Shown here piece after piece: positions 44,115 to 56,205 of a DNA stretch of 64,000 nt. The DNA is taken from NCBI RefSeq assembly GCF_025370935.1, contig NC_133491.1, forward strand, positions 7,023,971-7,087,970, written 5' to 3'. Source of the stretch: Choristoneura fumiferana. Taxonomy: Eukaryota; Arthropoda; Insecta; Lepidoptera; Tortricidae. Below the pieces are notes generated by a model. That model searched no databases. It worked only from the letters and a program-made list of their open reading frames with translations, and was not told the origin of the DNA. The translations under genes and the position numbers were made by a program. Numbering within the stretch: position 1 is the first letter of the stretch; each line of letters begins with the position of its first letter.

Positions 44115-47100
44115 TAAAATTACTAATAACCGCGATAGTCTAAAATATAGTGTTCGACTAACTTTTAAAAGTATGAACAAGTTTTGAAATGTAATTTATT
44201 TTTAACTTATATTATTCACAAACAAAACAAACAACTTGCTCGTTTGCAATCGCACGGATTGTATCTCAAAAAGAGCTGACCATTTTCCCGACTGCGACGT
44301 CCCGTCCGCGGGTCAGGTCGCTAATTGCTAATTATAGCACAAAAAACCCGCTCCTGTCATCAGAGCGTGCACCAACACCCACTAATATACTTAATGATAC
44401 TCGTTCTCGCGTTTGTGCGCCTAATTTAAAGGATTTTGTTTTTTTTTCCCTTTGATAAACCTGACGTGGGTTAAAAAGCACGGTTGCAGTTTAAAAACCC
44501 GAAGGCATTTTCCTGCCTGCTTAATTAGATTTTTTTTATGAAATAAAAGAATATAATGACCTAGAGGATTAGCTGACTGTAAGATTACCTTTGCCTATTT
44601 CTTCTTCTTTCTAGCCTTACTTATTTAAACAGTGAATTGGAGTAGGTACCTAGTTGTCTAGCAAATATGGCTATTAACTGACTACATAGACCTGTTTCAA
44701 TATGAGTAGATACTTAGATAGGTAGGTCCTTTGGAAGTCAAATGTAAACTAAGTAGGGTTGCCATATTACATTGGAAAAATCCTAGCAAAAGCCGAACAT
44801 TTGAAATGAGTACGAGTCAATCACATTACAATGATAAAAATGTGTTTAAGCATGGGGTGTAACTGCACAGCAGCATTTTTACTCGAACATATATTAGTCC
44901 AACATAAATCGATAAGTAAAAAAAAACAGAACAAATTAAAAAGGCGGTGGAAGTTCAGACGACCGACCAAAGGCCCGGACAGTCCGGACATATCCGGACG
45001 TGTATTATCCCTAAATTTAATCGATGATTTTATGCAAACATCTAGCTATTATCTTTATCGAAGTATAAGCTAACATGTATACCACAAGTTTGGCTGGTCA
45101 GCCGTGGTTGAAACGTCTCAATACCGCCTGAAGATACACAAACTAACAACTTGTAGATGTTTATTCTTGCAACTTTGTTATAACGGGAGGGTTTTAATTA
45201 ATTAAAACTACAGGTCGAAGGCGCAATCACGAGTATCTAAGTCTAAGCTGAGAAGAGTAGGGAGGTTTTGTTCTAGATAATAGACAAAAATTATACTGAA
45301 GATTTCCGTTCATCCTCGACTTTAAAAGCAAAGGTTAAGCAAAAACTGCATTCATGATCGAGGCCCTTTCTACTCTTCTCACCCTATAGGTATTTACTGT
45401 TTGAATTTTGTGCTTTAGACAATTATGGCCTCAGGGTTTAGTGCTCAGGCACGATCCGAAGGGAGGGGGGGGACATGACCCTCCCCCCCAAAATAGTACA
45501 CGTCAAATTGAAAAATCTTCTAAACATTTACAAAATACGCCCCTAGCCGCAATGTATTCTTATTATTACCCCCTCCGAAATTTCCGGCTGCGACCGCGCC
45601 TGTTAGTGCTTACAATCATTAGATCAACTTGTTATACTGTGCCGTCATCCTTATTTCCCTGTTAAAATCTATTAGCGTAAGCAGGACGGCACGATATGAA
45701 GTTCGAATTTCGTAATATCTCTTTTCCCAGGGGATTGTCAAATTTTTTACATGATGTCAGTGATGACAAGTATAGCAAAGTTTGCGTACACTAACCACGA
45801 GGTATTGCACCTAAAGACACATAATACAAACTTCTCCAACTCTTTGGGTTGCCTATTAAAAATGGTCACATTACAATAATGATCTAACTGAACACTTTCA
45901 TTGAATACAGCTAAGGCGTGCATATATAGTCTCATAATTGTTGAAGGTCATAATACAATGGTTGCCATAATTTTTGTTAGTTATAATTTTTTTCTCGACG
46001 AAATCGTAAATTTTTCTGGAATTTTCAATTGATCATTCTGTAGATCTCTATATGTTAGGTTAGGTTTATTTTAGAACAATTCTGAACAGTTAATTGACTC
46101 AGAAAAATAAGTTTATATGACAAACAATCTTCAGATAATTATGACTTTCAACGATATGGGCCCACAGCCGATGTTAATTAAATACTCTAAAAATATATGG
46201 AATTTAATTAAAACAACGCCGAATATCGTTAAATGAAAGATTCAAAACAAAAACATCAATTCGCCTTTGGGCAAAAAATGCATATGATAGCTGTTATTGC
46301 AGAAATAATTCGTTTGTGCAAAAATATCCGCCTCTGGTTTCACAAAACCGCGAGCAATTCTAAATCCACCAAAAACTAACTACGAGTGTATTCTACAAGT
46401 AAATTTTTATACGTCCTGTCTGTTTATGTTTAAAAATATGTTAAACAAAGATAGTTTTGCGACATTCAAAGGAGGTTGGTTAAAGTAATCACATCAAGGG
46501 TGGCTTCGTACTGTCATTTTTATTTATTTATAGTATTTATGGACGAATGTGATCATTTCTCGCCAGACCTTGTGCATGCTCGTTTGCCTCTCTCTCATAA
46601 TAAAAAAGTGAGCCAATAGTATACAATATCGACACAGAAGACTAAACAAGTAACGAAAAAAAAACTTGTTAGTACTACGCAAAGTACAAACCTTGACGGT
46701 ATGAAACTAAATGACTAACCTTGAACTACGGGTATATGTATAGCCCAACTGTTGTTTACGTCAAACATCCAGATTCTAAAAAAATAAATTAGAATCCGCC
46801 TTATCAAAAAGCAGTATTATAATTGCCTAAGCTCTTGTAAGAGGCTTAACTTTTAACAAATAAACACAAGCTTGCTGAAAAGAAAAGTCTCACAGAATAT
46901 TTCGTGCATTTTTATCCATACAATGCCTGAACAGCTGCTCTGACGAGGATAGGGATCGTTTGAGTATTACAAAGTATGTACCTACCTAGGTATACGTATA
47001 TGATGTACCCTTAAACCGTGTACAATACGTACCTAATGCGGGCAAGCAAGCATTGTTCGTATACCATTGTGTTATTCTTCAATACGCCTGAACAACATAC

Positions 47101-48542
47101 ACAACACATAATTCATGTATATAAATAAATAGAAGGCATTATGGCTTAACGTCAAGGCATGGTAAACACGGCTAAGTGTATATTATTGTACTATTTGATA
47201 GGATTAATAAACAGATACAGTTAAGCCTGCGACAAATATAGCGTGAGTTTTATACATTGCTATTCTACGCCGCTATGTATCTATAAACGATCAATCATCG
47301 ACGGCGATGTATTGCAACCTGATGATATTTCTCGCTACATCTATATAAATCAGGATATAGTCAATCGTCACTCGTTGAGAATGACATATCAGGTGGAAGT
47401 GGCAATTACTAATACCATTGTAAAATTCTTCATCTTTATGTTCTTTGTTCGAATTTGACTTTGACAAATGGCTAACTACCTAAATGAACTATATACTATA
47501 TACCCTAATTATTAACATTAGACCTATTTCTTTAAATAACAGAAACATAACAGAAGCTGGTAAAATAGGTCCTTAATCTCCATTCCTTAAGTTGCGATGA
47601 GTTCAGAAGAAATATAAACTGCCGCGTTTGCCTTAATAAGAATTATAATTAAGAGCGGCCGCGTTATTTTCTTTCAACGAAGTCGAGGCCGTAAACAAAG
47701 TGCTAAATGTTCATGTTTTATATTATTTTTATTAAGCTATTAATTAATAATAAAAGTGAGGCGCCGGCTAACAGCTAATTTTCTTCACGGCCCATCGGCA
47801 CGTTTAATTAAGTTCTTTTTGACCTTTTTTGTTCCTTTCCTAGCAATAATTATAAGTTTTCTCGTCTTTGAAGTAATCGCTCAAACACGAGCGAACTGAA
47901 TTGTTAGCATGCTTTACACTGTTATATTTAAAAAGTTACAGTTACCTACTAACTCGTTATTTTTTTTAAGAGACTATGAGGGGTAATATTGGTTTTTTAT
48001 TTTGTACTTTTCGAATTTAAACGTCTATTTCTATTTCTATTTATTTCTAATTGTTTTTTTTTTACTAAATGTTCTAAAACAGCGCTGTTTTTCTGAGCTA
48101 GTTATGAAAGAAAAAAAATAACACACGAATTTAATTTGAGAAGATAGTAAATTACTAAATTTGACCCAACAATAGACAGGTCAAGCTAAATAAAACCGTT
48201 TAACAAAGGCTAAGTTCGAGTCGGACTCGTCTCGCGTCGACCTACCAGGAGTATCGTACAAATGTAAAAGCGAGCAGTTTGCATTTCATAATATTTTGAT
48301 GAAGCAAATTTAGTTTTTGCAAATCAGTGATTTTTACATTATGACCTTTATCGTTGTAGGTACCTAATTTTCCTGAACCTAAAGTTACAGTGAGAGTGAC
48401 GAGTGGCCAAGAAAGCAACTATTTTACGACGTAATTAAATTAAAAACATTTTGTTTCGGACTCAGGGTCCATATTTTAGTGAGTACCTAACAGTATTTCT
48501 TAATAAGCTAAGGTTAAGTAAAATGAAAGAAACTGCAAACAC
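44115..48542. other. Unannotated AT-rich region
   Basis: About 4.4 kb without a supportable gene. A MITE scrap with TTTAGACAATTATGGCCTC is at 45411-45430, followed by a G/C-run pair (GGGAGGGGGGGG / CCCTCCCCCCC, about 45460-45489) that could pair as a short hairpin. The open frame at 47243-47458 lacks splice sites or a recognisable domain. Confidence 0.4.
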
Positions 48543-48822
48543 CGAACTAAGGATACCGACATAGCTAGAAGAATTGCGAAACTGAATTGGCAGTGGGCGG
48601 GGCACATTGCTCGCAAGACGGATGACCAATGACGAATGACGTCCGCGGACCGGGAGACGAGTGTCAGTAGGCCTCTAACAAGATGGAGCGACTACCTGGT
48701 TAAGATCGCGGGATCGCGGTGGATGCGGAAAGCACAAGACCGGTCTGAGTGGAAAGCCTTGGGGGAGGCCTATGTCTACCGGTGGACGTCTTTCGGCTGA
48801 CATGATGATAATGATGATGAGA
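48543..48822 (+). pseudogene. RTE-type LINE polymerase C-terminus with (ATG)n tail
   Basis: The plus strand reads RTKDTDIARRIAKLNWQWAG and HIARKTDDQ then a stop. After a frame break it reads RWSDYLVKIAGSRWMRKAQD and later SEWKALGEAYVYRWTSFG with a stop at 48798-48800, followed by CATGATGATAATGATGATG. The 'RWAGHIAR' and 'GEAYVQ.WTS' motifs and the ATG-repeat tail are typical of RTE elements. It is dead (frameshift and stop). Confidence 0.9.
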
Positions 48823-48934
48823 AACACCGATCGAAGGCACGCACTAGAGCGTGTAACTTTGTCCAGTGTTTCATTATAAGGCAAACCTCTTATCCTAGGC
48901 AGGATATGCCTAGAAATTTCATGATCGATCATGA

Positions 48935-49052
<118 letters not shown>

Positions 49053-49332
49053 TAGATCCTCTAATATACAATATAATGTAGAAGTGTAATTTTCCAATGT
49101 GACCCAGAACATGACTTTTGGTTAATAATAAAAATGGTCTGATTTCTTTTGTCTAATAAAATATTCGTGAATTATGAAATCATAAAAATCTGCTTTCGTT
49201 TCAACTTCACAAAAGTAGAATCAAGGTTTCTTTTAAATTTAGTTGTCCGATGTGCCTATCAGACTTGATTAGCCATTGTCGAGGTTTCGTCGCTTTGAAA
49301 TAATTGTACAAAAATTGAGTCTTTTATATTTT

Positions 49333-49400
49333 TAGGGTACCTTAGCTCAAAAGGATAAAAATGAAACCCTTATGGAATCACTTCATTTGTGTATGTATGC
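49333..49400 (+). repeat. GGGTTCCG-family 5' fragment
   Basis: TTTTTAGGGTACCTTAGCTC, 'aaaaatgaaacccttatgg' and a decayed TGTATGTATGCGTCTGCCTG tract give the layout of the family start. The remainder is missing. Confidence 0.6.
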
Positions 49401-50373
49401 GTCTGCCTGTAGAGACTATTTACTCAACGAAGCTGTTGCAACTTTAAATTTTCTCGCGTACGCCAATATAACCTCATGTAGCGGGAGTAAAACACATTGT
49501 TTAATTACAAAGTGGTTAAAGTCACTTATTTTTATTAATTTTGTCCGAGTGGTTTACGCAAAACCAATGTAACAAACAGGAAACTTACCCCAAGTATTTA
49601 TAATAATATGTTTGCAACACAGATCTGTGTCTGATTACAGAATAGAAGTTGAAAAATAAATAATATAAAAAATTTGAGTGGCACAAACTTTAGGTTATAT
49701 TAATTATATTTATTAATGAATGTAAATTATGTAGTGTAATTATTTTACGTTGGAAAGGAACATGTGTGTGCATACGTGCGTCCGTACGTTTGTGTGTACC
49801 GAATGTATAAAATACAAAAGTGTTTTTCTGTCTATTCCACTCTACAATAGCGGCAGTCCATAATAAAACAGGCTGCTCTATCAAATAGTATTTTATCATA
49901 TCAGAGATATAGTGTAAGTTTTCTGTACTGTGATCAAAACAAATTTAAATTCGGCTTGTGCTTGCCAAATAGTAAATCAGGAGACACGATAATTGAAAGG
50001 GAAGGTTCTTTTAGTTATTTTCAATTTTCTACTTCAAGCAGCCAGTTGGACGACACAGAGGTTGTCTATTGTTACAATATATCGCGTATTGTCGCGTCTT
50101 ATTTACTGAACGCACGGTCAAGTACATAGTCTGGCCGTATGTTACGAGGTACGTCAAAGTGGTCCCCGTGCTAACGAAGTTTGCCGGGCGGGCTCCTAAT
50201 TATAGGCCACGCTGCTGAATTAGCTTTGACGCCAGTTTGTGTCATTGTATCCGAGGCATTGGCAGGTGGAAGTTTGTTCGGCAGGGAGTCATTCATTAGC
50301 TGATGTCTGTTTTCATAGGGAAATATTGTAGGTGGTGCTGTAGACATCAAAAACTGTATGTAGATTGGTAATT
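49401..50373. other. Unannotated sequence
   Basis: Nothing beyond AT-rich sequence and a decayed GTGT/GTCC tract at about 49760-49800. Confidence 0.4.
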
Positions 50374-50671
50374 ATTACAAGCTTTTATTTCGTTTCACCT
50401 GTCCCGTTGTCTGTCTGTAATGAAATCTTGCAAGTTAAATTCCACCAACTTCCAGTAGTCGGATTGACTTCAAATTCGGCATACTTATATAAATTGCGTG
50501 ACAATACAATAATCTGGTAGGGACATCCTGTTAGTCCGGCCAGGATCGTCTTCGCAGGATGGAACTCCTCAACGGTTAATGGCATCGACTTGAAATTTGG
50601 TACGCAAATGTAGTTTGGATGACAATGCAAGTAAAGTTGACAAAAGTACAGTCAGCAAGAAAAGGTTGTAT
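50374..50671 (+). repeat. TACAAGCTTTT-type repeat, full copy
   Basis: It starts ATTACAAGCTTTTATTTCG and ends 'gtacagtcagcaag', AAAAGGTTGTATT. It contains 'cggccaggatcgtcttcgc', a segment missing from the copy at 2100-2392. The (TCTG)n tract is short here. Confidence 0.78.
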
Positions 50672-51318
50672 TAAAAATGTAATTTTTACCAAAAAAAAAC
50701 CCTCTTTATTGAAGTTTTTTTAGTATTTTTGCGTTAATTATCCCAAATTGTTTAAATACTTGGTATTTAACTAAAAGTATACAAAACAACATCAAAATTG
50801 GTGTCTTAAATAGTGAAATTCCCCCATTAAACTATCTAAACATTTACATTTATGTATTGAAATAACTATTATAGTCTAATTTTGTATTACAATGATCGAT
50901 AAGTAAAATGTTGTAAATCCTAGAATGTACAAAATCTGGCAGCTGTATTTTGTTTACATTTAGTTAAATACCTATCCAAACCAAGTAAATATAAGAACTG
51001 TCTTTTTTATGTAAATAATTGCGTATTTTTGGGAGTAATTTTGGATTTTCGTTTAACTTTTTAACTACCTATCTATTTTAATATCATTCTAGTTTGTTTG
51101 CGGTTAAATCACGAGTAAAGATGAACAAAATTTTAATAACACCCCTCTTTTTCGTCGGGGGTTAAAAATGTTTTACACATATAGATATAGGTACCATACT
51201 CGTAGGTGGAGAGACTATGGCCGTTAGACTGATTAAGGAATACTGATTTATTTTACTTACTTTATTTAGGTAGCTTTACTCGCTGTGGTCGGTTTGACTT
51301 GAAATTTGTTAGAGTATT
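50672..51318. other. Unannotated sequence with a repeat scrap
   Basis: The only recognisable item is 51133-51165 ('aacacccctctttttcgtcg', 'ggggtt'), the reversed start of the AACCCCCGACGC repeat. Confidence 0.4.
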
Positions 51319-51447
51319 AAATATATTGACCCGGATAACTCACGTCTTAAATAGAGTTGCTGCGTGTTGCAGCAGCCGCTGAATCGCGTTGCTCCGAAGA
51401 CGAAGGGCTAAGGATTTAAGACGTGAGTTATCCGGGTCAATATATTT
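51319..51447. mobile_element. 129-bp MITE with perfect 34-bp inverted repeats
   Basis: AAATATATTGACCCGGATAA, extended by CTCACGTCTTAAAT (51319-51352), is the exact reverse complement of 51414-51447. The centre has TGTTGCAGCAGCCGCTGAAT and 'gctccgaagacgaaggg'. The perfect arms imply recent activity or gene conversion. Confidence 0.9.
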
Positions 51448-51894
51448 CATATGAGTGAGTCTCACGGTAGTTTCATGTTCAAAATTATACATATAAGTAT
51501 TCAAGTTCAGATTACAAAATGTACAGTCAGCAAGAGTTTGTTTAAAAGATATTTGTTTACATTAACTTAGTTAACAATTGTTTTGTATATCTACATGATT
51601 ATGATCAACATCATTAAATTTAAATTTGGGTTGCGTAAGTTAAGGTTTACGGCTAATCTATCTGTAATACTAAGCTTAATTGATACCGTGGCTTCTGAGC
51701 TAGCGCCTGAATAACTGATTGCCTTTAGCAATGGCTTTTATGGGGTCAGAAACTTGATGTTCTATTTGTTACTGAAATTATTTAAAAATATGACTATTTA
51801 CTTATCGAAAGTTGCAGCGTGGTTTTCCCCCTCGCAAGGTGGACTATGACTTTTAAAAGAAGTAGGAGTTTGAAGTATGGGCGGCGCAGAACCG
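51448..51894. other. Unannotated sequence
   Basis: A single GTACAGTCAGCAAGAG scrap near 51522 belongs to the TACAAGCTTTT repeat family. Otherwise nothing is seen. Confidence 0.4.
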
Positions 51895-52080
51895 GTAGAT
51901 GTGGTGTTCTTTGGGGGAGGCCATATCCAGGAGTGGACGTCGTTCACTTACCAGGGCGAAGTGACCCAAAGTGGGTCTTAGTTTCAAACACCAGATTATG
52001 CCACGCTTTGCGATCTTGAGCCAGCTCTCGCCAGCCTTCGACCCAGAGGTCCAAAAGGTCTTTCAGGTCGTCGTTCGATG
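51895..52080. mobile_element. Two LINE 3' fragments in opposite orientation
   Basis: On the plus strand 51895-51945 has 'gggggaggccatatccagga' and 'gtggacgtcgttc', an RTE-type end. From 51948, the minus strand reads LWVEGWRELAQDRKAWHNLV and KTHFGSLRPGK. The same peptide (EAKTHFGSLGP) is encoded at 57700-57815, so it is a repeat family; it is probably the C-terminus of another LINE polymerase. Confidence 0.6.
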
Positions 52081-52502
52081 ATGAATATTAAAGGTTCAGA
52101 TTCAGTTCTCTTACGAAGGCCTTTCCACAGCAAATATTCCCGAGATCTAGTTATCTATACATACGCGTACACATGGAAGCACTCCATGCACATACACACA
52201 AACACACCCAGCATTTTATACACCCAGACCCAGTGCAAGATTCTAAAACTGTACCTACTCCCCAAAATGGGGTTACTTTACCCACTGGCTCCAATTATGT
52301 ATTTTGTTTAAAATAAATGTCTTGCAAGTCGAAGTCCCGGTACCCGATACACTTGCCAATAAAGTGGCAACACTCAACTTAAATTTTCGGTGCGATATTT
52401 TCTTTTCTTTTCCTGACAGACGCCGTACAGTGTTAAGATGGAGTGCAATTATAATAATGGTGTAAAAATGCACCAAACGCTTCCTAGTATGAATTATGAA
52501 TG

Positions 52503-52556
52503 AAATTAAATTAAGGAGCATAGTTACCCAAACGCCGGGTAACATTGCTCCTAAAT
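52503..52556. repeat. Hairpin GGAGCAATGTTACCC
   Basis: TTAAATTAAGGAGC and AGTTACCC pair with GGGTAAC and GCTCCTAAATTAA around a short loop, with small bulges. It may be a minimal MITE. Confidence 0.6.
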
Positions 52557-52759
52557 TAAAGTTTTAATATATATTAAAACAACATTATGACGTAGTTTAA
52601 GCAATCCAGCATGATAGTAGGGGTGATCTACTTTACATAATTACATATATGAACATACCACAGCATAATATTTTTCAAAATAAAACAAAGATCACGAAAT
52701 TTGGAGCAAATATCGGTGCATAGTAACCTCATTTTACGGTCTTGAAAATTTGTGATCCT

Positions 52760-52873
52760 GAGGCCGTATTGTCCAACACGCTGACATTGTCTCGTTCTAC
52801 CTCGTCTTATACCGTGTGACAGGAAGAAGTGGTGAAAATAACTGTGATCCCAACTGTATTAGACAATAAGGCA
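52760..52873. mobile_element. GGCCGTATTGTCTAA-family MITE
   Basis: Left end GAGGCCGTATTGTCCAACAC, right end TGTATTAGACAATAAGGCATC, interior 'gacaggaagaagtggtgaaa'. A complete member, shorter than 12601-12742. Confidence 0.8.
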
Positions 52874-52970
52874 TCTGGTCTGATCATTTCTGAACCCTTC
52901 TAACGTTTGAGGACAGTGGAAACCACTGGAACCGACCTAATAGACGGCACTGCACACAACACTTTATTTC

Positions 52971-53172
52971 TGCAGGTGGTAGGACCTTGTGCAAGGTCCA
53001 CCCGGATTGCTACCACCATCTTACTCGCTAATCCTGCCGTGAAGCAGCAGTGCTGTAGGTGAAATTACTGGCACTTGAGGTATCCCAAAAGGCCTCTATT
53101 GGCAATGTCTAAATGGTTACGATGTTTTTAGTGATCTCTTAATCATTTGCCATCCAGTCGAATAAAAAAAAA
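52971..53172 (+). mobile_element. CACCTGCA-family retroelement, plus strand, internally deleted
   Basis: It starts TGCAGGTGGTAGGACCTTGT and ends ATCCAGTCGAATAAAAAAAA. About 85 bp is missing relative to 20636-20922. The tail is followed by 'cactttatttgtacacattt', itself like the end of another LINE. Confidence 0.8.
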
Positions 53173-53772
53173 CACTTTATTTGTACACATTTACACATAA
53201 CTGTAATAGTGTCAGTTTATTTCCATCAGCGTTTTTTTACCAAATTATTTCTTTGGTGAGGTTTTACAAAAATACGCGTCAGAGCTGACTTTCATTCGAA
53301 ATAATGCCATTATAACCCACCACAGACGATGCAACTTTAATATTTTATGATAGAACATTTTAGTTTTTTAATACACAGAGACATCACATGTATCAAAATA
53401 TTAGTTATTTATTATTACTCAAATACCATTCTACAAAATGTCTAAATCGGTCTACTTAATCTTTTTTTTTCTCATTTATTAGAATGTATTTGCCAAAAAA
53501 ATAATTTTATTATAAATCTACAGGTAATGTTTCGTCTGTTATATTTTTTTCAGAGCTTAATAATAGCTCATTTAATTTGTCAATTTTCTAATCGATTATA
53601 AGATTAGATTAGGTTTTTAGAAAAATATGGCTCTGTCCATTGGAGGACAATTTTGCCAGTGTCTAGTAAGTTTTGACGTTGTACGGTAAAAAAAATGTAG
53701 AAAACGAAATATGAGAGGTAATGGTGGATGACCTCGATGAACGATGACAGCGCGAATCCTATGCAATGAAGA

Positions 53773-53853
53773 ATCAGTTTGGCTATTCAAAGAGGAAACG
53801 CTGTCAGCATCGGGACCTTGCCAAAGGTGTACTCTTTAAAGAATTTGTTTTAG
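53773..53853 (+). pseudogene. Non-LTR retrotransposon ORF C-terminus
   Basis: It reads ISLAIQRGNAVSIGTLPKVY then SLKNLF and a stop at 53851. '.AIQRGNA.S..GT.P' is a familiar C-terminal motif of lepidopteran LINE polymerases. The AT-rich sequence after it, up to about 53970, is probably the 3' untranslated end. The upstream frame is lost, so it is 5'-truncated. Confidence 0.7.
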
Positions 53854-54203
53854 TTTAAGGTTTTGTTTTATTTTATTTCATGTAAGTATTTTAAGTTTAG
53901 GGTAGGTAGTTTTATTATCTTTTGTCTTATTGACTTTGTAATTGGTAAATAGTATTAATAAATTATGCAATGTATGTTACAAAAACACAAGTTGCATAAA
54001 CTAAACTAAACAGTAATATTAATGGGATCGAGCCATAGAACCGCACCCTAAAACAATATTCATCAATTTGAGCAATGACTCGATGACGGAACCTTAACTG
54101 ACGTTAGATAATTTGAATTAATTTGACTAAGACAATGCCGTATCATGGATATGTGTTGTATTGAAGTTAGACAAAGAAAGACGATTAGTTATACAGATCT
54201 GCA

Positions 54204-54232
54204 AGTGGCATAATCAATATGATTATGCCACT
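54204..54232. repeat. Short perfect hairpin
   Basis: AGTGGCATAATC and GATTATGCCACT are 12-bp perfect inverted repeats with a 5-base loop (AATAT). Confidence 0.85.
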
Positions 54233-55039
54233 GAGATGGAAATTGGTTGATTTAAATTTAATTACATTTTGACATTTACCCAAATGACTTTTTCTTAGCC
54301 AATGCTTCATTTGGCAAAACTGTTTTATTTCCCAACTCAATATTCTCCGAAACCAAATAAAATCTCATTGTATTTTATTATGGTTTGCAGAGGTCAATGA
54401 ACCAAAATAATTTCCTTGCTCATGTGTGTGTATGTCTATATAAGTAAGTTTATCCGTTGCCTAGTATCCATAGCTTTGCTTAGTTTGGAACTAGGTAAAT
54501 TGGTGTCAAGGTGGTGTCAAGTGTCCCATGATATTTATTATAATTATATTAGACAGATAATAACCCTCCTTCGGGCAGTCGGGTAAAAATATACAACTCC
54601 GCCACAGGCAGCGTACAATTATTTAATGTCAACAAAAACTATTACTTACATCAAAAACGTTTGTCTTCCAACATAAACTTTAAAGCACGACAATAATTCA
54701 AAACATTGAGGTTTATTTACTCTGTAACGCCATTAACATGCCTAAGCAAGGAAACGCAAAACAGCCCGTGCGGGCAGGCCGTCCGGAAAGCATAAAAAGC
54801 TGATTTGAAATACAGACAAGGCAAGCCTATTGTGCAAAATGCTGATAGCATGCCCCATGTCAGTTTTTACATAGTTCTGTAGAGTAGGGTCTTAAAATGG
54901 GATAAAGGGAACTCCAGTCACTAGAGTTTAGTATCTAGTGCAAGCTTAGGTCGTAGAGGCGAACAGGGCCGTGGCGCTTAGGTCTAAACAACATCTTGAA
55001 ATATTTTTGTATACTCGTAGGTGCAGGGTAGAAAGTAAC

Positions 55040-55082
55040 GCGCACGCACGCACGCACGCACGTACGCACGCACGCACACACA
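55040..55082. repeat. GCAC tetranucleotide microsatellite
   Basis: About ten units of GCAC with one GTAC interruption. Confidence 0.9.
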
Positions 55083-55222
55083 TCACGCCGCCCTCTTCCT
55101 CTTGTAGAAACAAGTATATAACCTATCAAACGGAACTCACAATAGGTGCTAACACCATCCAGTGATATATCATCTGTAAAAACCCTCTAGTATTGATTTA
55201 GTTCCAGTGATCTAGGTAGGTA

Positions 55223-55436
55223 CAGTTGAGGAAACTGAATCATGTACCAGGAGGAACCTTTTCACAATTAATTTCGCTATAATTTCTTTGGAAAATGTAT
55301 GGGATGTCAACATGAGATTAATAGCACAAAGGCTCCACCCTGGTACGTGATTAATTTTTTTTTCAAACTCAAATCATTTATTCAGTAAGTAGGCTGCAAT
55401 GGACACTTTTACACGTCATTCAGTTTCCTCGTCAGC
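55223..55436. mobile_element. CAGTTGAGGAAACTG MITE with a nested insertion
   Basis: The left arm CAGTTGAGGAAACTGAATCA and 'tgtaccagg' is mirrored at the right by CCTGGTACGTGATT, then ATTCAGTTTCCTC, but the right arm is split by about 65 bp (55352-55416). The insert begins with a T-run and has 'caaactcaaatcatttattc' and 'acttttacacgtc', resembling a minus-strand LINE 3' end. TA lies at 55221-55222 on the left. Confidence 0.7.
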
Positions 55437-55822
55437 CAAATATGTGATCTACCACCCTAAAGTTGATAATCTTTTGCATGTCATAAAACAATAATGCCAA
55501 TTGACGTGTCTGTCAACTTGAAAGTTCGATCGAGATAAACAATACCTAGGTGGAATTAACCTAAGGATAAAATTGCCACGTCTAATGGAATATTTACTGT
55601 AAAATCAACATTATATTCAAAACAAACGCTATCAGACAGAATAAATGGCCGGTTACAAAATTCATTTAGTTGTAAACTAATTTAGGCTTAATGTAACGTT
55701 TGTGTTAGCAATGCCATCCGACTGTAATGGATTGTAACAAAGCATTCCAGCCTAATGGTCATATAAAAGCTGAATAAAATGGACCACGGACCACCAGTAT
55801 GTGCCTGCTCGCAGGATTCGAT
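55437..55822. other. Unannotated sequence
   Basis: No gene or repeat with definable ends. Confidence 0.4.
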
Positions 55823-55834
55823 TTGTTGTATATT

Positions 55835-55989
55835 GAAAATACAAACTGAAATATAGATGCACAGAAAAACCAGAAAAATAAGACCAGCACTGGGAATCGA
55901 ACCCAGGTCCTCGGCATTCCGTGCCATGTTGTAAAAGTAAAAATTTGGAATTGAAATAAAAAATACAAAAAGATTCCAAAAAACCAATC
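55835..55989 (-). mobile_element. tRNA-like SINE with internal deletion
   Basis: It is bounded by a 12-bp target duplication TTGTTGTATATT (55823-55834 and 55990-56001). On the minus strand it carries box B, GGTTCGATTCC (55902-55892), and the same 5' and 3' ends as the SINE at 58759-59008. About 95 bp including box A is missing, so this copy could not be transcribed from its own promoter. Confidence 0.85.
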
Positions 55990-56077
55990 TTGTTGTATAT
56001 TTACGTATCTACACGACATTGCGAGAGTTGCGGTCAACCTATAACAGATGTGAAGTTGTCCTTCATTGTGGGCATTC

Positions 56078-56146
56078 TTTTTTTTTTTTTATTCGACTGG
56101 ATGGCAAACGAGCAAGTGGGTCTCCTGATGGTAAGAGATCACCACT
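56078..56146 (-). mobile_element. CACCTGCA-family retroelement, 3' end only
   Basis: A T-run and 'attcgactggatggcaaacg', 'agcaagtgggtctcctgatg', then truncation at 'atcaccactgcg'. In sense orientation this is the 3' end with poly-A, the usual result of 5' truncation. Confidence 0.75.
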
Positions 56147-56167
56147 GCGTTACAAGGTAAGCATTTG

Positions 56168-56205
56168 TTCAACAGTAGACGTCTTCCAGCTGATGATGAT
56201 TCTAT
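56168..56205 (+). mobile_element. RTE-type LINE tail scrap
   Basis: 'gttcaacagtagacgtcttc' and 'cagctgatgatgat' match the RTE end with an ATG-repeat tail. Confidence 0.6.
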
